64,000 nt of DNA from Flagellimonas aequoris (lineage in GTDB: Bacteria > Bacteroidota > Bacteroidia > Flavobacteriales > Flavobacteriaceae). The DNA lies in the NCBI RefSeq assembly GCF_003584165.1, contig NZ_QXFJ01000028.1, positions 23,038 through 87,037 of the forward strand, read 5' to 3'. Shown here piece by piece: positions 38,066 to 46,522 of this stretch (position 1 is the first letter of the stretch; every line of letters starts with the position of its first letter). A model generated the notes under the pieces. It did no database searches, was not told where the DNA came from, and saw nothing but the letters and a program-made list of their open reading frames with translations. A program made the position numbers and the translations under genes.

Positions 38066-39097
38066 ATGAAAACCAAGGTCTTTGCTTGTTTCTTTTTGAT
38101 TTGTTCGGCGCTTATCGGTCAAAACAAATACCCCATTGTGGACCAGATCAACCTTTCGGATTACAAGGCTGGTACCATAAACAACATTTGGCTTCAATTG
38201 GGGGATGATGGATTTTCCAATCCGATCCTGATTCCCGTGATCATTGCCAAAGGATTCAGTGAAGGAGAAGTAATCGGACTAACAGCCTCCATCCATGGCA
38301 ATGAACTGAACGGGATTCCCATCATTCAGAACGTGATAGCCTCTTTAGATGCAGCCAAAATGAAAGGGACCGTGGTGGCCATTCCGGGACTGAACCCCTT
38401 GGCCATTGCCAACACTCAACGCGAATTCATCGACCTACAAGACCTAAACCGTCTGTTTCCCGGAAAGAAAGATGGCAACCGTTCCCAACAAATGGCCTAT
38501 CAAATTGCCCAAAAGGTGATTCCCCTTTTCAACTATCATGTGGACTTGCACACGGCAAGTTTCGGGCGGGTAAACAGTCTGTACGGGCGTGGCGATATGC
38601 AGGAGGATACCTTGTCGACCATGCTGCGTATTTTGGAGCCGGACATTATTGTTTCCAACAAAGGGGTTGCCAGTTTTGGCGAAGCCAGCGGGCTGACCAT
38701 GCGGGCGTATGCCATATCCAAAGGTGTAAAGAGTATCACCTTGGAATACGGAAATCCCCAGGTGTACCAACAAGATATGATCGAACGGGGCACCAAGGGA
38801 GTTACCGATCTTTTTAAATGGCTCGGCTTTACCCAAGGTACCGTGACCATTCCTCCTGCCAGAAACGTATGTTCCAAATCGTACTGGATCTTTACCCAAA
38901 AGGGAGGGTATTTGGATGTATTGGTGGATTTGGGACAAAAAGTAAAAAAAGGAGACCCTATCGGTATTCTAAAAGATCCTTTTGGCGAAGTGGTTGAAGA
39001 AGTCAACGCCCCTGAAGATGGCATTGTAATCGGTAAAAGCAGCAACCCGGTCAATATTTCCGGTGGCAGGATTATTCATTTGGGTATTTTGGAATAA
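38066..39097 (+). CDS. Succinylglutamate desuccinylase/aspartoacylase family protein, exported
   Basis: A 343-residue zinc carboxypeptidase-fold (M14-like) hydrolase. A signal peptide is visible (MKTKVFACFFLICSALIGQN). Zinc ligands lie in SIHGNELNGIP (His and Glu) and in NYHVDLHTAS. A C-terminal beta-barrel domain (KGGYLDVLVDLGQKVKKGDP) resembles a lipoyl-like module common in this subgroup. Family members cleave N-acyl amino acids; the substrate here is unknown. It is followed after 4 bases by a DUF819 membrane protein, suggesting a periplasmic hydrolase plus a transporter for the product. Confidence 0.9.
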   Translation: MKTKVFACFFLICSALIGQNKYPIVDQINLSDYKAGTINNIWLQLGDDGFSNPILIPVIIAKGFSEGEVIGLTASIHGNELNGIPIIQNVIASLDAAKMKGTVVAIPGLNPLAIANTQREFIDLQDLNRLFPGKKDGNRSQQMAYQIAQKVIPLFNYHVDLHTASFGRVNSLYGRGDMQEDTLSTMLRILEPDIIVSNKGVASFGEASGLTMRAYAISKGVKSITLEYGNPQVYQQDMIERGTKGVTDLFKWLGFTQGTVTIPPARNVCSKSYWIFTQKGGYLDVLVDLGQKVKKGDPIGILKDPFGEVVEEVNAPEDGIVIGKSSNPVNISGGRIIHLGILE

Positions 39098-39101
39098 GGT
39101 C

Positions 39102-40232
39102 ATGGATTGGATTCCTTGGGGCATAACAGTGTTTACGGTGGTCTGTGTTTATTTTTTGGACCGTTGGGAACACAAATGGGTCAAATCCATTTTTGATTGG
39201 GTGCCCGCAATTTTGCTCTCCTATATCATTCCCGCCATTATCAGCCATGTATTTGGATGGGACTTTTCCCAATCCAACATCCATGATCTTAGCAAGGATT
39301 TTTTCATACCGTTGACCATAGTTGCCGTAATGGCCAGTTTGTCCTTGGGCCAATTAAGGTCCATTGGATACAAACCCATTGTGGTCTTTGTGTCGGGATC
39401 TTTTTTTATTGCACTGTTTCCTGTACTATTTGTTATCCTTTTTGAAGAAACGGAACTGATCGCCAACACCCTGTCGGTACATGGTTATTGGAGAGGCGTG
39501 CCACCCATCGTGGGAAGTTGGATAGGGGGCAGTACCAGCCAATTGGTGCTCAAAGAGCTCGTGAATTGTCCAGAAGATGTTTTTCTTTCCGTGTTGGTCA
39601 TGGACAATATTTTGGTCAACGTGTGGACTATTCTGATGTTTCAGACCATCAAAAAAAGTAATGGCCTGAACAAGCTTTTTAGGATAACGGATACCGAGAT
39701 TCCCGAAAGGATCAACGAACAAAAGGACTTGTTTTTGTCGCCATGGTGGTGTGTAGGCATCTTACTCTTGGCGGTTTTCATGATAAATTTTCTATTGGAA
39801 TTGTTTGTGGCCAAAGTGGTGATATTGTCCTTTTTAGGGTTGGCCTTGGGCAATTTTGTGCCCCGATGGAATTTTCGGTTTACTCTTAAGTTGGGCACTA
39901 TCTTGATATTGTTGGTCATGTCGATTTTAGGATTGAAACTCCAGTTTGCCCTATTCGGGTTTGATCTGTCCTTTTTTGGTTTCTTGCTGATTTGGCTTGC
40001 GGGACATTTTATTTTTATGCTGATGATAGCTAAACTTTTGAATGTGAACATGGCCTGGGTGCCCATTGCGAGCATGGCAAACGTAGGAGGGATTGCCACT
40101 GCTCCTGCAGTTACCTCCGCCTATAGACCCAGTTGGATGCCCCATGCGATCATTCTTGCCATTTTGAGTATGGCCACAGGTACCTTTTGGGGTATGCTCA
40201 CCATTTTTTTGCTGGAAAAACTCATGGTTTAG
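39102..40232 (+). CDS. DUF819 family integral membrane protein
   Basis: A 376-residue, very hydrophobic protein with about ten membrane helices. The start is ATG 39102 (MDWIPWGITVFTVVCVYFLD), 4 bases after the preceding stop; a longer in-frame start at 39063 would overlap that gene. The family-typical segment RGVPPIVGSWIGGSTSQLVL lies near residues 140-160 and NVGGIATAPAVTSAYRPSWM near 335-355; the two are pseudo-repeat-like. The family is uncharacterised but transporter-like (it resembles gluconate/glutamate exchange families in topology). Coupling with the exported hydrolase upstream is inferred from spacing. Confidence 0.9.
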   Translation: MDWIPWGITVFTVVCVYFLDRWEHKWVKSIFDWVPAILLSYIIPAIISHVFGWDFSQSNIHDLSKDFFIPLTIVAVMASLSLGQLRSIGYKPIVVFVSGSFFIALFPVLFVILFEETELIANTLSVHGYWRGVPPIVGSWIGGSTSQLVLKELVNCPEDVFLSVLVMDNILVNVWTILMFQTIKKSNGLNKLFRITDTEIPERINEQKDLFLSPWWCVGILLLAVFMINFLLELFVAKVVILSFLGLALGNFVPRWNFRFTLKLGTILILLVMSILGLKLQFALFGFDLSFFGFLLIWLAGHFIFMLMIAKLLNVNMAWVPIASMANVGGIATAPAVTSAYRPSWMPHAIILAILSMATGTFWGMLTIFLLEKLMV

Positions 40233-40270
40233 GGGATAGGTTGTGCTTGTCACCACGACCTTTTTATAAA

Positions 40271-40861
40271 TTGCCGATTGTGGAAGCGTTATTGGAAAAG
40301 ATTAGAGATTGTAAGGCATGTTCGGAGCATTTGCCGCTCGGCCCAAGACCTATTGTTGCCGCAAACCCAAAGGCAAGGATTCTTATCATCGGACATGCTC
40401 CCGGAACCAAAGTCCACCAAACCGGTATTCCATGGGATGATCAAAGCGGAAAACAGTTACGCAAATGGATGGATGTAACGGACGAGGAGTTTTATGATGA
40501 GACCCAAATTGCACAAATGCCCATGGGATTTTGTTATCCCGGTAAGGGAAAATCTGGCGACCTGCCTCCACGACCGGAATGCGCACCTCTGTGGCACCAA
40601 TCCCTTTTGGAGAAAATGCCCAATTTGAAACTGACACTTCTGATAGGGCAGCATTCACAGCGCTATTACTTGGGAAATGAAAGACAGAAGAATTTAACCG
40701 AGACCGTTAAAAACTACAAAGCATATTTGCCTCAATATTTTGTCTTGCCCCATCCATCACCCAGAAATCGGTTTTGGTTGGGCAAAAACCCTTGGTTTGG
40801 GGAAGAAGTGTTGCCGGAGTTGAAAGACATAATTGCACACCATCTACGGACCGAGGCCTAA
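40271..40861 (+). CDS. Uracil-DNA glycosylase family protein
   Basis: About 196 residues. The glycosylase motif is IIGHAPGTKVHQTGIPWDD and the second motif is LPHPSPRNRFWLGKNPWF. Paired cysteines, CKAC near the start and C-x14-C in FCYPGKGKSGDLPPRPEC, could bind an iron-sulfur cluster as in family 4/5 enzymes. The role is base excision of uracil or related lesions. No ATG precedes the conserved part: TTG at 40271 or GTG at 40280 are the plausible starts, while the far upstream ATG at 40133 would overlap the DUF819 gene by 100 bases. The exact start is uncertain, the family is not. Confidence 0.9.
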   Translation: MPIVEALLEKIRDCKACSEHLPLGPRPIVAANPKARILIIGHAPGTKVHQTGIPWDDQSGKQLRKWMDVTDEEFYDETQIAQMPMGFCYPGKGKSGDLPPRPECAPLWHQSLLEKMPNLKLTLLIGQHSQRYYLGNERQKNLTETVKNYKAYLPQYFVLPHPSPRNRFWLGKNPWFGEEVLPELKDIIAHHLRTEA

Positions 40862-40864
40862 AAC

Positions 40865-41467
40865 TTAGTATTTAGACCCATCATGTTTCCCCTTTTCCCA
40901 ACCATGTTTTCCCAAAAACTGTTCAGCACTTTCCACGGCCCCATCCTCAATGGAAGTCCCCATGGAATCGTTCCAACGGTTGAGGTAGCCAAACAAGGAG
41001 ATAACCCCCAACATTTCCACAATTTCCCCTTCGTTCCAAAATTGGTATAGCCGATTCTTGATTTCCTTGGTAACGGCATTTGGGACTTGCGAAGCGGCCA
41101 ACGAAAAATCGAGTGCGGCACGTTCCGCATCCGAAAAGGCATGATGGGTGCGGTATTCCCAAATATTATCCAATTGCTCCTGCTCGGCACCATAGCGTTC
41201 AGCGGCCCTAATGGCATGGGCCTGACAATAGCGACATCCTGTGGCGTTGCTGCTCACCCAGGCAATCATTCGTTTTAGGGCAGAGGTCACGCGACCTTCA
41301 TTGGCCATCACCGCCTTGTTGAGGTTGATGAAGGCTTTTGAAATGGCTGGCCGATGTTGCATCGTTAATACCGAATTGGGGCAAAACCCCAAGGTTTCAT
41401 TAAAGAATTCGGCCAGTTTTTTGGTTTCCGGATCGTGATTCGGGTCAAGGGGATTTACTAAAGCCAT
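40865..41467 (-). CDS. Carboxymuconolactone decarboxylase/AhpD-like protein
   Basis: A 200-residue helical protein starting at ATG 41467 (MALVNPLDPNHDPETKKLAE). It carries the AhpD redox motif with following His (TGCRYCQAHAIRAAERYG) near residues 85-100. AhpD-type proteins reduce peroxide-scavenging partners. It converges with the glycosylase gene, leaving 3 bases between stops. Its start faces that of an OsmC gene 55 bases away, so a shared, possibly stress-responsive, control region is likely. Its actual partner and substrate are not known. Confidence 0.92.
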   Translation of the reverse strand: MALVNPLDPNHDPETKKLAEFFNETLGFCPNSVLTMQHRPAISKAFINLNKAVMANEGRVTSALKRMIAWVSSNATGCRYCQAHAIRAAERYGAEQEQLDNIWEYRTHHAFSDAERAALDFSLAASQVPNAVTKEIKNRLYQFWNEGEIVEMLGVISLFGYLNRWNDSMGTSIEDGAVESAEQFLGKHGWEKGKHDGSKY

Positions 41468-41522
41468 GGATGATATTTTTAATCGTATTTTTGGACTATA
41501 CAAGAAACAAAAATTTGACTTC

Positions 41523-41945
41523 ATGACAAATCATATCACAACCACTTGGTTAGGTGGAATGGCGTTTGAAAGCGACAACCCCTCTGGGCATACCTTAAAG
41601 ATTGATGCGGGACCCGAAAGCGGTGGCGATGGCTCGGGTTTGAGGCCCAAGGCATTGATGTTGTCCTCTTTGGCCGGTTGTTCAGGTCTGGATGTCGCTT
41701 CCCTTATCCAAAAAATGAAATTGGAAGTGGATGAATTCAAAATAGATACCATAGCAAACCTTACCGAGGAACATCCTAAATATTACGATTCTGTGGTAAT
41801 CGAATACCATTTCTCTGGCTCAAACCTTAAAGAGGACAAACTGAAAAAAGCCGTTGATCTTTCTGTGGAAAGATATTGTGGGGTGATGGAAATGTTCCGA
41901 AAATTTGCCAAATTGGACATCAAAATCTTGTACCACCATAAATAG
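41523..41945 (+). CDS. OsmC family peroxiredoxin-like protein
   Basis: A 140-residue protein, start ATG 41523 (MTNHITTTWLGGMAFESDNP). The two conserved cysteines lie in LAGCSGLDVASLIQKM and VERYCGVMEMF, the active pair in OsmC/Ohr peroxidases that use lipoyl or thiol donors to reduce organic hydroperoxides. It belongs to the short OsmC group rather than to Ohr by motif, but the split is by eye. The divergent AhpD-like gene strengthens an oxidative-stress reading. Confidence 0.93.
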   Translation: MTNHITTTWLGGMAFESDNPSGHTLKIDAGPESGGDGSGLRPKALMLSSLAGCSGLDVASLIQKMKLEVDEFKIDTIANLTEEHPKYYDSVVIEYHFSGSNLKEDKLKKAVDLSVERYCGVMEMFRKFAKLDIKILYHHK

Positions 41946-42012
41946 GTGCAACGTTTAGGACAATAACCCCTGGCTCCTATTTTAATTTATCAACATTTAA
42001 AAGTCTATCAAA

Positions 42013-42696
42013 ATGTGGCTAAGAAAAAATTGGGTTTATGGGTTGTTGTTGGTTTCATGCATATTGGCCATATTAGGGGTTACTACCTCCAACTTTCTTT
42101 ATAAATCCGGCACGGCAGGAATGGGCATCATCATTTTAATGATGCTTCAGTTCCAAAAAGGCAAAATGTTCAAGGACATTTGGATGATTATTGCGGCATT
42201 CCTGTTTTCCATTATCGGGGATTGGCTTCTCTCCAACATGAACGGGGACAGCATGATGTTCGTAAAAGGGATTGCATTGTTCTTTCTGGCCCATGTAGGC
42301 TATCTGGCCTACGCCCTTATGAATGGAAGGATCAAATGGGCATTCACGGGAGTGGTACTGGCAGCGTATCTCATATTCTTTTTTGTGATGCTGTACCCGA
42401 CCTTTACCGATATGGTATTAATGGTTGCCTCTTTGATTTATTTGTTGATTTCCTGTTTTTCACTTGGAGCATCGGTTGGTATGGGGGCAAACGGAGTGGT
42501 TAAGTGGAGCTATATCTTTGGGATTATCATGATTTTATTTTCCGATACCATCATTTCCTTTAAGGAATTTATGGATTACCACACCTTCGATTTTTTGATT
42601 ACGCCAACCTATTACCTCGCCCATATCTGCATCACTTTTTCGCTGATGAAAAGGTTTGAAATGCAAGAAGAATCACCCAAATCTGTCATAAGCTAA
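42013..42696 (+). CDS. Lysoplasmalogenase-like YhhN family membrane protein
   Basis: A 227-residue protein with about eight membrane helices. The family signature acids are visible: IIGDWLLS near residue 72, LFSDTIISF near 180, and YYLAHICI near 202. Animal homologues hydrolyse the vinyl-ether bond of lysoplasmalogens; the bacterial role is unproven. It follows OsmC by 67 bases and precedes recJ by 10, so it may be cotranscribed with recJ. No signal peptide beyond helix 1. Confidence 0.85.
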   Translation: MWLRKNWVYGLLLVSCILAILGVTTSNFLYKSGTAGMGIIILMMLQFQKGKMFKDIWMIIAAFLFSIIGDWLLSNMNGDSMMFVKGIALFFLAHVGYLAYALMNGRIKWAFTGVVLAAYLIFFFVMLYPTFTDMVLMVASLIYLLISCFSLGASVGMGANGVVKWSYIFGIIMILFSDTIISFKEFMDYHTFDFLITPTYYLAHICITFSLMKRFEMQEESPKSVIS

Positions 42697-42706
42697 TACA
42701 AAAACC

Positions 42707-44395
42707 ATGCGTTGGACCCTGAAACCGAAACCTACCCAGGAAGATATTGACAATCTTTCCCAGGAACTCAAAGTTGAAAAGCTGATAGCACAGTTGCTTT
42801 TGCAAAGAGGCATTACCAATTATGAAGAGGCCAAGGCCTTTTTCCGTCCTGAGCTTGCCGATTTGCATGATCCTTTTTTGATGAAGGACATGGACAAAGC
42901 GGTTGTTCGCATTGAGCAGGCCATGGAAAATGAGGAGAACATTTTGGTCTATGGCGATTACGATGTGGATGGCACCACTTCCGTAGCGTTGATGTCTTCC
43001 TTTCTGATGGAGTTTTACCCCAATGTGGCCACCTATATTCCCGATCGTTACTCGGAAGGGTATGGAATTTCTTTCCAAGGAATCGATTTTGCCGAGGATA
43101 ACGATATTTCCTTGGTCATTGCCTTGGACTGTGGCGTAAAGGCGGTGGAAAAAGTACAATATGCCAAGGAAAAAGGTATTGATGTCATCATTTGTGACCA
43201 CCATAGACCGGGAGACATTTTGCCTGATGCCGTTGCCATTTTGGACCCCAAACAAGAGGCATGTTCCTATCCGTACAAAGAGCTTTGCGGTTGCGGGGTT
43301 GGGTTTAAATTGATACAGGCCTTGGGTGTATCCAAGGGAATCACCATAGAACAACTGGTCCCGCTTTTGGATTTGGTGGCCACGGCCATTGCTGCGGATA
43401 TAGTTCCCATAACGGGTGAAAACCGTGTGTTGGCCTACTTTGGATTGCAGGTCATCAATGCATCACCTAGGATTGGTTTTAAGGCCATCTTGGATCAGGT
43501 GAATAAAAAAGAACTGACCATTACCGATGTGGTTTTTATCCTGGCACCAAGGATCAATGCCGCAGGAAGGATGAAACACGGTCAACATGCCGTGAACTTA
43601 TTGAAAGAAACCGATTTGGCCACTGCGCAAAAATATGCCCAGGAAATTGAGTCCTTCAATGTGGAGCGCAAAAGTTTGGACAAGGAAATTACCGAAGAAG
43701 CCCTATTACAGATTCAGAATAACCAGGAAGAAGAGCGCTTTACTTCTGTGGTCTATAACGAAAACTGGCATAAAGGTGTCATTGGAATTGTAGCGTCCCG
43801 ACTCACCGAAACCTATTACCGACCTACTTTGGTCTTTACCAAAAGTGGCGATAAACTGGCCGCTTCGGCGCGATCCGTAAAAGGATTTGATATCTACAAC
43901 GCCTTGGAAGAGTGCTCCGATTGTTTGGAACAGTTTGGGGGGCATATGTATGCGGCTGGACTGACCCTGCTTGAGGAACAATATGAAACCTTCAAGCAAC
44001 AGTTTGAAAAAGTAGTGGCAGACTCCATCGACCCACAATTGTTGCAACCCGAAATCAGCATCGATGCCAAGATAGAGATGGACCAAATTTCACCTAAATT
44101 GATGCGCATCCTAAAACAGTTCGCGCCATTCGGTCCTGGGAACATGACCCCGATTTTTATGGCCGAGGGACTAAAGGATTCTGGTTACGCACGTGGAGTT
44201 GGGGAAGACGAAAAACATTTAAAATGTGCCCTCTATCAGAATGGGTCAACACCGATTGGTGCCATTGGGTTCAATCTTGGAAATAAAATGGGTCTAGTGA
44301 AGAGTGTAAAACCTTTCGATGCCGTATTTTCGCTTGATGAAAATGAATGGAACGGAACGGTGAGCCTTCAACTGAAACTAAGAGACATTCGCTAG
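42707..44395 (+). CDS. recJ: Single-stranded-DNA-specific exonuclease RecJ
   Basis: A 562-residue 5'-3' exonuclease acting in RecF-pathway recombination and mismatch repair. DHH-family motifs: VYGDYDVDGTTSVALM (I), VIALDCGVKA (II), IICDHHRPGD (III, the DHH), and a long helical linker. The DHHA1 domain holds GVIGIVASRLTETYYRP and SARSVKGFDIYNALEE, with GGHMYAAGLTL (GGH motif). A C-terminal OB domain (LMRILKQFAPFGPGNMTPIF) completes it. Length is typical. The MFS gene starts 6 bases downstream. Confidence 0.97.
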   Translation: MRWTLKPKPTQEDIDNLSQELKVEKLIAQLLLQRGITNYEEAKAFFRPELADLHDPFLMKDMDKAVVRIEQAMENEENILVYGDYDVDGTTSVALMSSFLMEFYPNVATYIPDRYSEGYGISFQGIDFAEDNDISLVIALDCGVKAVEKVQYAKEKGIDVIICDHHRPGDILPDAVAILDPKQEACSYPYKELCGCGVGFKLIQALGVSKGITIEQLVPLLDLVATAIAADIVPITGENRVLAYFGLQVINASPRIGFKAILDQVNKKELTITDVVFILAPRINAAGRMKHGQHAVNLLKETDLATAQKYAQEIESFNVERKSLDKEITEEALLQIQNNQEEERFTSVVYNENWHKGVIGIVASRLTETYYRPTLVFTKSGDKLAASARSVKGFDIYNALEECSDCLEQFGGHMYAAGLTLLEEQYETFKQQFEKVVADSIDPQLLQPEISIDAKIEMDQISPKLMRILKQFAPFGPGNMTPIFMAEGLKDSGYARGVGEDEKHLKCALYQNGSTPIGAIGFNLGNKMGLVKSVKPFDAVFSLDENEWNGTVSLQLKLRDIR

Positions 44396-44401
44396 ACATT
44401 T

Positions 44402-45658
44402 ATGGATCCATACGCCGCGCTCCGATATAGGGAGTTCAACATTTTTTTATTGGTTCGTTTTGCCATGGTATTTGCGTGGTCCATGCAGTTTATCGTAATC
44501 GAGTGGCAAGTATATTCCTTGACCAAAGATCCCCTTTCCTTGGGTATCATCGGACTGATGGAGGTGATTCCCGCTGTGGGAATGGCCTTGTTTGCTGGTC
44601 ACATCGTGGATCAACGGGAAAAGCGCAACCTTTTGGTGACTTGTATCGCAGGATTTTCCGTGATAAGTCTGGGATTGTTTGTGTTGAGTTGGCCAGGATT
44701 ACAGGAATCTTGGGCACCGAAAAAAATCCTCTATTCCATTTATGCCTTGGTATTTTTGGGGGGATTGGTGCGTTCGTTTTTAGGTCCCACGATATTCTCC
44801 TTGATCGCTTTGATCGTTCCCAAAAAAATATATCCCAACGCAGCCACGTGGAGTAGTTCCACTTGGCAATTGGCCTCGGTATTGGGTCCTGCATTGGCCG
44901 GTTTCTCCATCAGTTGGATTGGGGTGCATTGGAGCATGTGTGTCATTTTCGGATTTTCTTTGATGGCGCTACTCTTTCTTTTTCAAATACCAAAAAAACC
45001 CATTTTGAACCCTAAGATCGGGGAACCTGTTTTTCAAAGCTTGAAGGACGGTCTCAAATTCGTGTTCGGCAGCAAGGCCATTTTTGGCGCACTGACCTTG
45101 GATATGATTGCAGTACTTTTTGGTGGGGCCGTGGCGCTATTGCCTGTTTATGCCCAAGATATTTTACACGTAGGTTCTGAAGGATTTGGCATTTTAAGGG
45201 CCGCTCCGGCCATTGGAGCATCTCTCACCATGTTGGGTTCCACGCGTTTTCCACTACATAAAAATGCTGGAAAAAAATTGTTGCTGGCCGTATTTGCTTT
45301 TGGAATTTGTATCATCGTATTCGGGGTTTCCGAATTGTTCTGGCTTTCCGTTGTAGCGTTGTTCCTCAGTGGAGCGGTGGATGGGGTTTCCATGATTATC
45401 CGCCAGACCATCCTACAATTGAAGACACCTGACAATATGAGGGGAAGGGTAGCTTCGGTAAACTCAATGTTCGTGGGTTCTTCCAATGAGTTGGGGGCTT
45501 TTGAAAGTGGTTTAGCCGCAAAATTATTGGGTACCGTTACCGCAGTGGTGTTTGGAGGATGCATGACCATTTTAACAGTGGGTACCACCGCCATCATTTC
45601 GCCTACATTTAGAAGGTTGGATCTTCAAAAGGATATTGACGAGCACGAAAAGGATTAA
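44402..45658 (+). CDS. MFS transporter (EntS-like exporter group)
   Basis: A 418-residue protein with about 12 membrane helices. An MFS loop 2-3 motif (AGHIVDQREKRNLLV) is present, and the second-half counterpart is weaker (TRFPLHKNAGKKLLLAVF). The opening ALRYREFNIFLLVRFAMVFA and KTPDNMRGRVASVNSMFVG are typical of the EntS/DHA3-like exporters. Substrate unknown. It follows recJ by 6 bases, and its TAA overlaps the stop codon of the opposing lpxH-like gene (shared TTAA), leaving no room for a separate terminator. Confidence 0.93.
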   Translation: MDPYAALRYREFNIFLLVRFAMVFAWSMQFIVIEWQVYSLTKDPLSLGIIGLMEVIPAVGMALFAGHIVDQREKRNLLVTCIAGFSVISLGLFVLSWPGLQESWAPKKILYSIYALVFLGGLVRSFLGPTIFSLIALIVPKKIYPNAATWSSSTWQLASVLGPALAGFSISWIGVHWSMCVIFGFSLMALLFLFQIPKKPILNPKIGEPVFQSLKDGLKFVFGSKAIFGALTLDMIAVLFGGAVALLPVYAQDILHVGSEGFGILRAAPAIGASLTMLGSTRFPLHKNAGKKLLLAVFAFGICIIVFGVSELFWLSVVALFLSGAVDGVSMIIRQTILQLKTPDNMRGRVASVNSMFVGSSNELGAFESGLAAKLLGTVTAVVFGGCMTILTVGTTAIISPTFRRLDLQKDIDEHEKD

Positions 45659-46422
45659 GCTTCCAATTTCTGCAAAGTCAATTTTTTTCCATCAAAAATG
45701 GCATAGGTAAAATAGGAAATCCAATCGCCTAAGTTGGTATAGGTAGATTTTTCATTGAGTTGGATCTCTAACGGAAGGTGCCTGTGTCCGAAAATGAAGT
45801 GATCGTAATGTTGCTGTTCCAGTTTTCGTTTGGCATACAGGATGAGCCATTCTTTGTCCTCGCCCAAAAAAGTGGCATCGGCCTCCCCGGAAATGATCTT
45901 GTTGTTCACGGATAGATGTTGCCCCAAACGAACACCCCAATCAGGGTGCAGCCACCTGAAAAACCATTTGGCCACTGGATTGGTGAACACCTTTTTCATC
46001 CGTTTGAACCCTTTGTCATGTGGACCTAGTCCATCTCCATGTCCAATGAAGAAGGAAGTATTGTTGATCAAAAACTGTTGTGGTTTGTGGTATACGGGAA
46101 TGTTGAACTCTTCCTCAAAATAACCGTTCATCCATAGATCATGGTTGCCCACAAAATAGGTAATTTGGATACCCATATCCGAAAGCTCCGCCAATTTGCC
46201 CAAGGTACGTGTGAACCCTTTGGGGACAACGGTCCTGTATTCAAACCAAAAGTCGAAGAGGTCGCCCATCAAAAAAATGGCATGTGCATCATGCTTGATG
46301 GAATCCAGCCAAGCCACGAACTTTTTTTCCCGCGGCAGACTGTCCTTTCGGGTGGGTGCCCCGAGGTGATTATCACTTGCGAAATAGACCTTTTTGCCTT
46401 CCGGCAAGGTAATATCCTTCAT
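45655..46422 (-). CDS. lpxH: UDP-2,3-diacylglucosamine diphosphatase-like metallophosphoesterase
   Basis: A 255-residue calcineurin-type hydrolase that releases lipid X during lipid A synthesis. Metal motifs in order: FASDNHLG, LMGDLFDFWFEY, FVGNHDLWM, IGHGDGLGPHDKGF and HFIFGHRHLPLE. This is the LpxH pattern; the Asp of the family's usual SDLHLG is shifted in form (SDNHLG), as in many Bacteroidota homologues. The ATG immediately follows the stop of a 29-codon microgene. It acts at the inner face of the inner membrane. The symbol is assigned by family, and a paralogue elsewhere cannot be excluded. Confidence 0.9.
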   Translation of the reverse strand: MKDITLPEGKKVYFASDNHLGAPTRKDSLPREKKFVAWLDSIKHDAHAIFLMGDLFDFWFEYRTVVPKGFTRTLGKLAELSDMGIQITYFVGNHDLWMNGYFEEEFNIPVYHKPQQFLINNTSFFIGHGDGLGPHDKGFKRMKKVFTNPVAKWFFRWLHPDWGVRLGQHLSVNNKIISGEADATFLGEDKEWLILYAKRKLEQQHYDHFIFGHRHLPLEIQLNEKSTYTNLGDWISYFTYAIFDGKKLTLQKLEA

Positions 46423-46512
46423 CTATCTTTTGAACTTTCTGTCGTTGCGTATTTTATTGACTACATAGACCACAACTAGGACCACGACCAATAGGGGGAA
46501 GATACTTCTCAT
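46423..46512 (-). CDS. 29-residue single-helix membrane microprotein
   Basis: A short frame with ATG at 46512 and TAG at 46423-46425 encodes 29 residues: MRSIFPLLVVVLVVVYVV followed by NKIRNDRKFKR. That is one hydrophobic helix with a strongly basic tail, a classic inner-membrane microprotein layout (N-out, C-in predicted by positive-inside). It ends directly against the lpxH ATG (TAGATG) and begins 11 bases after the enoyl-CoA hydratase stop, so it sits in the same minus-strand run. The fit into a 100-base gap with no wasted bases supports it as real; conservation is untested. Confidence 0.6.
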   Translation of the reverse strand: MRSIFPLLVVVLVVVYVVNKIRNDRKFKR

Positions 46513-46522
46513 TTTTCTATAT

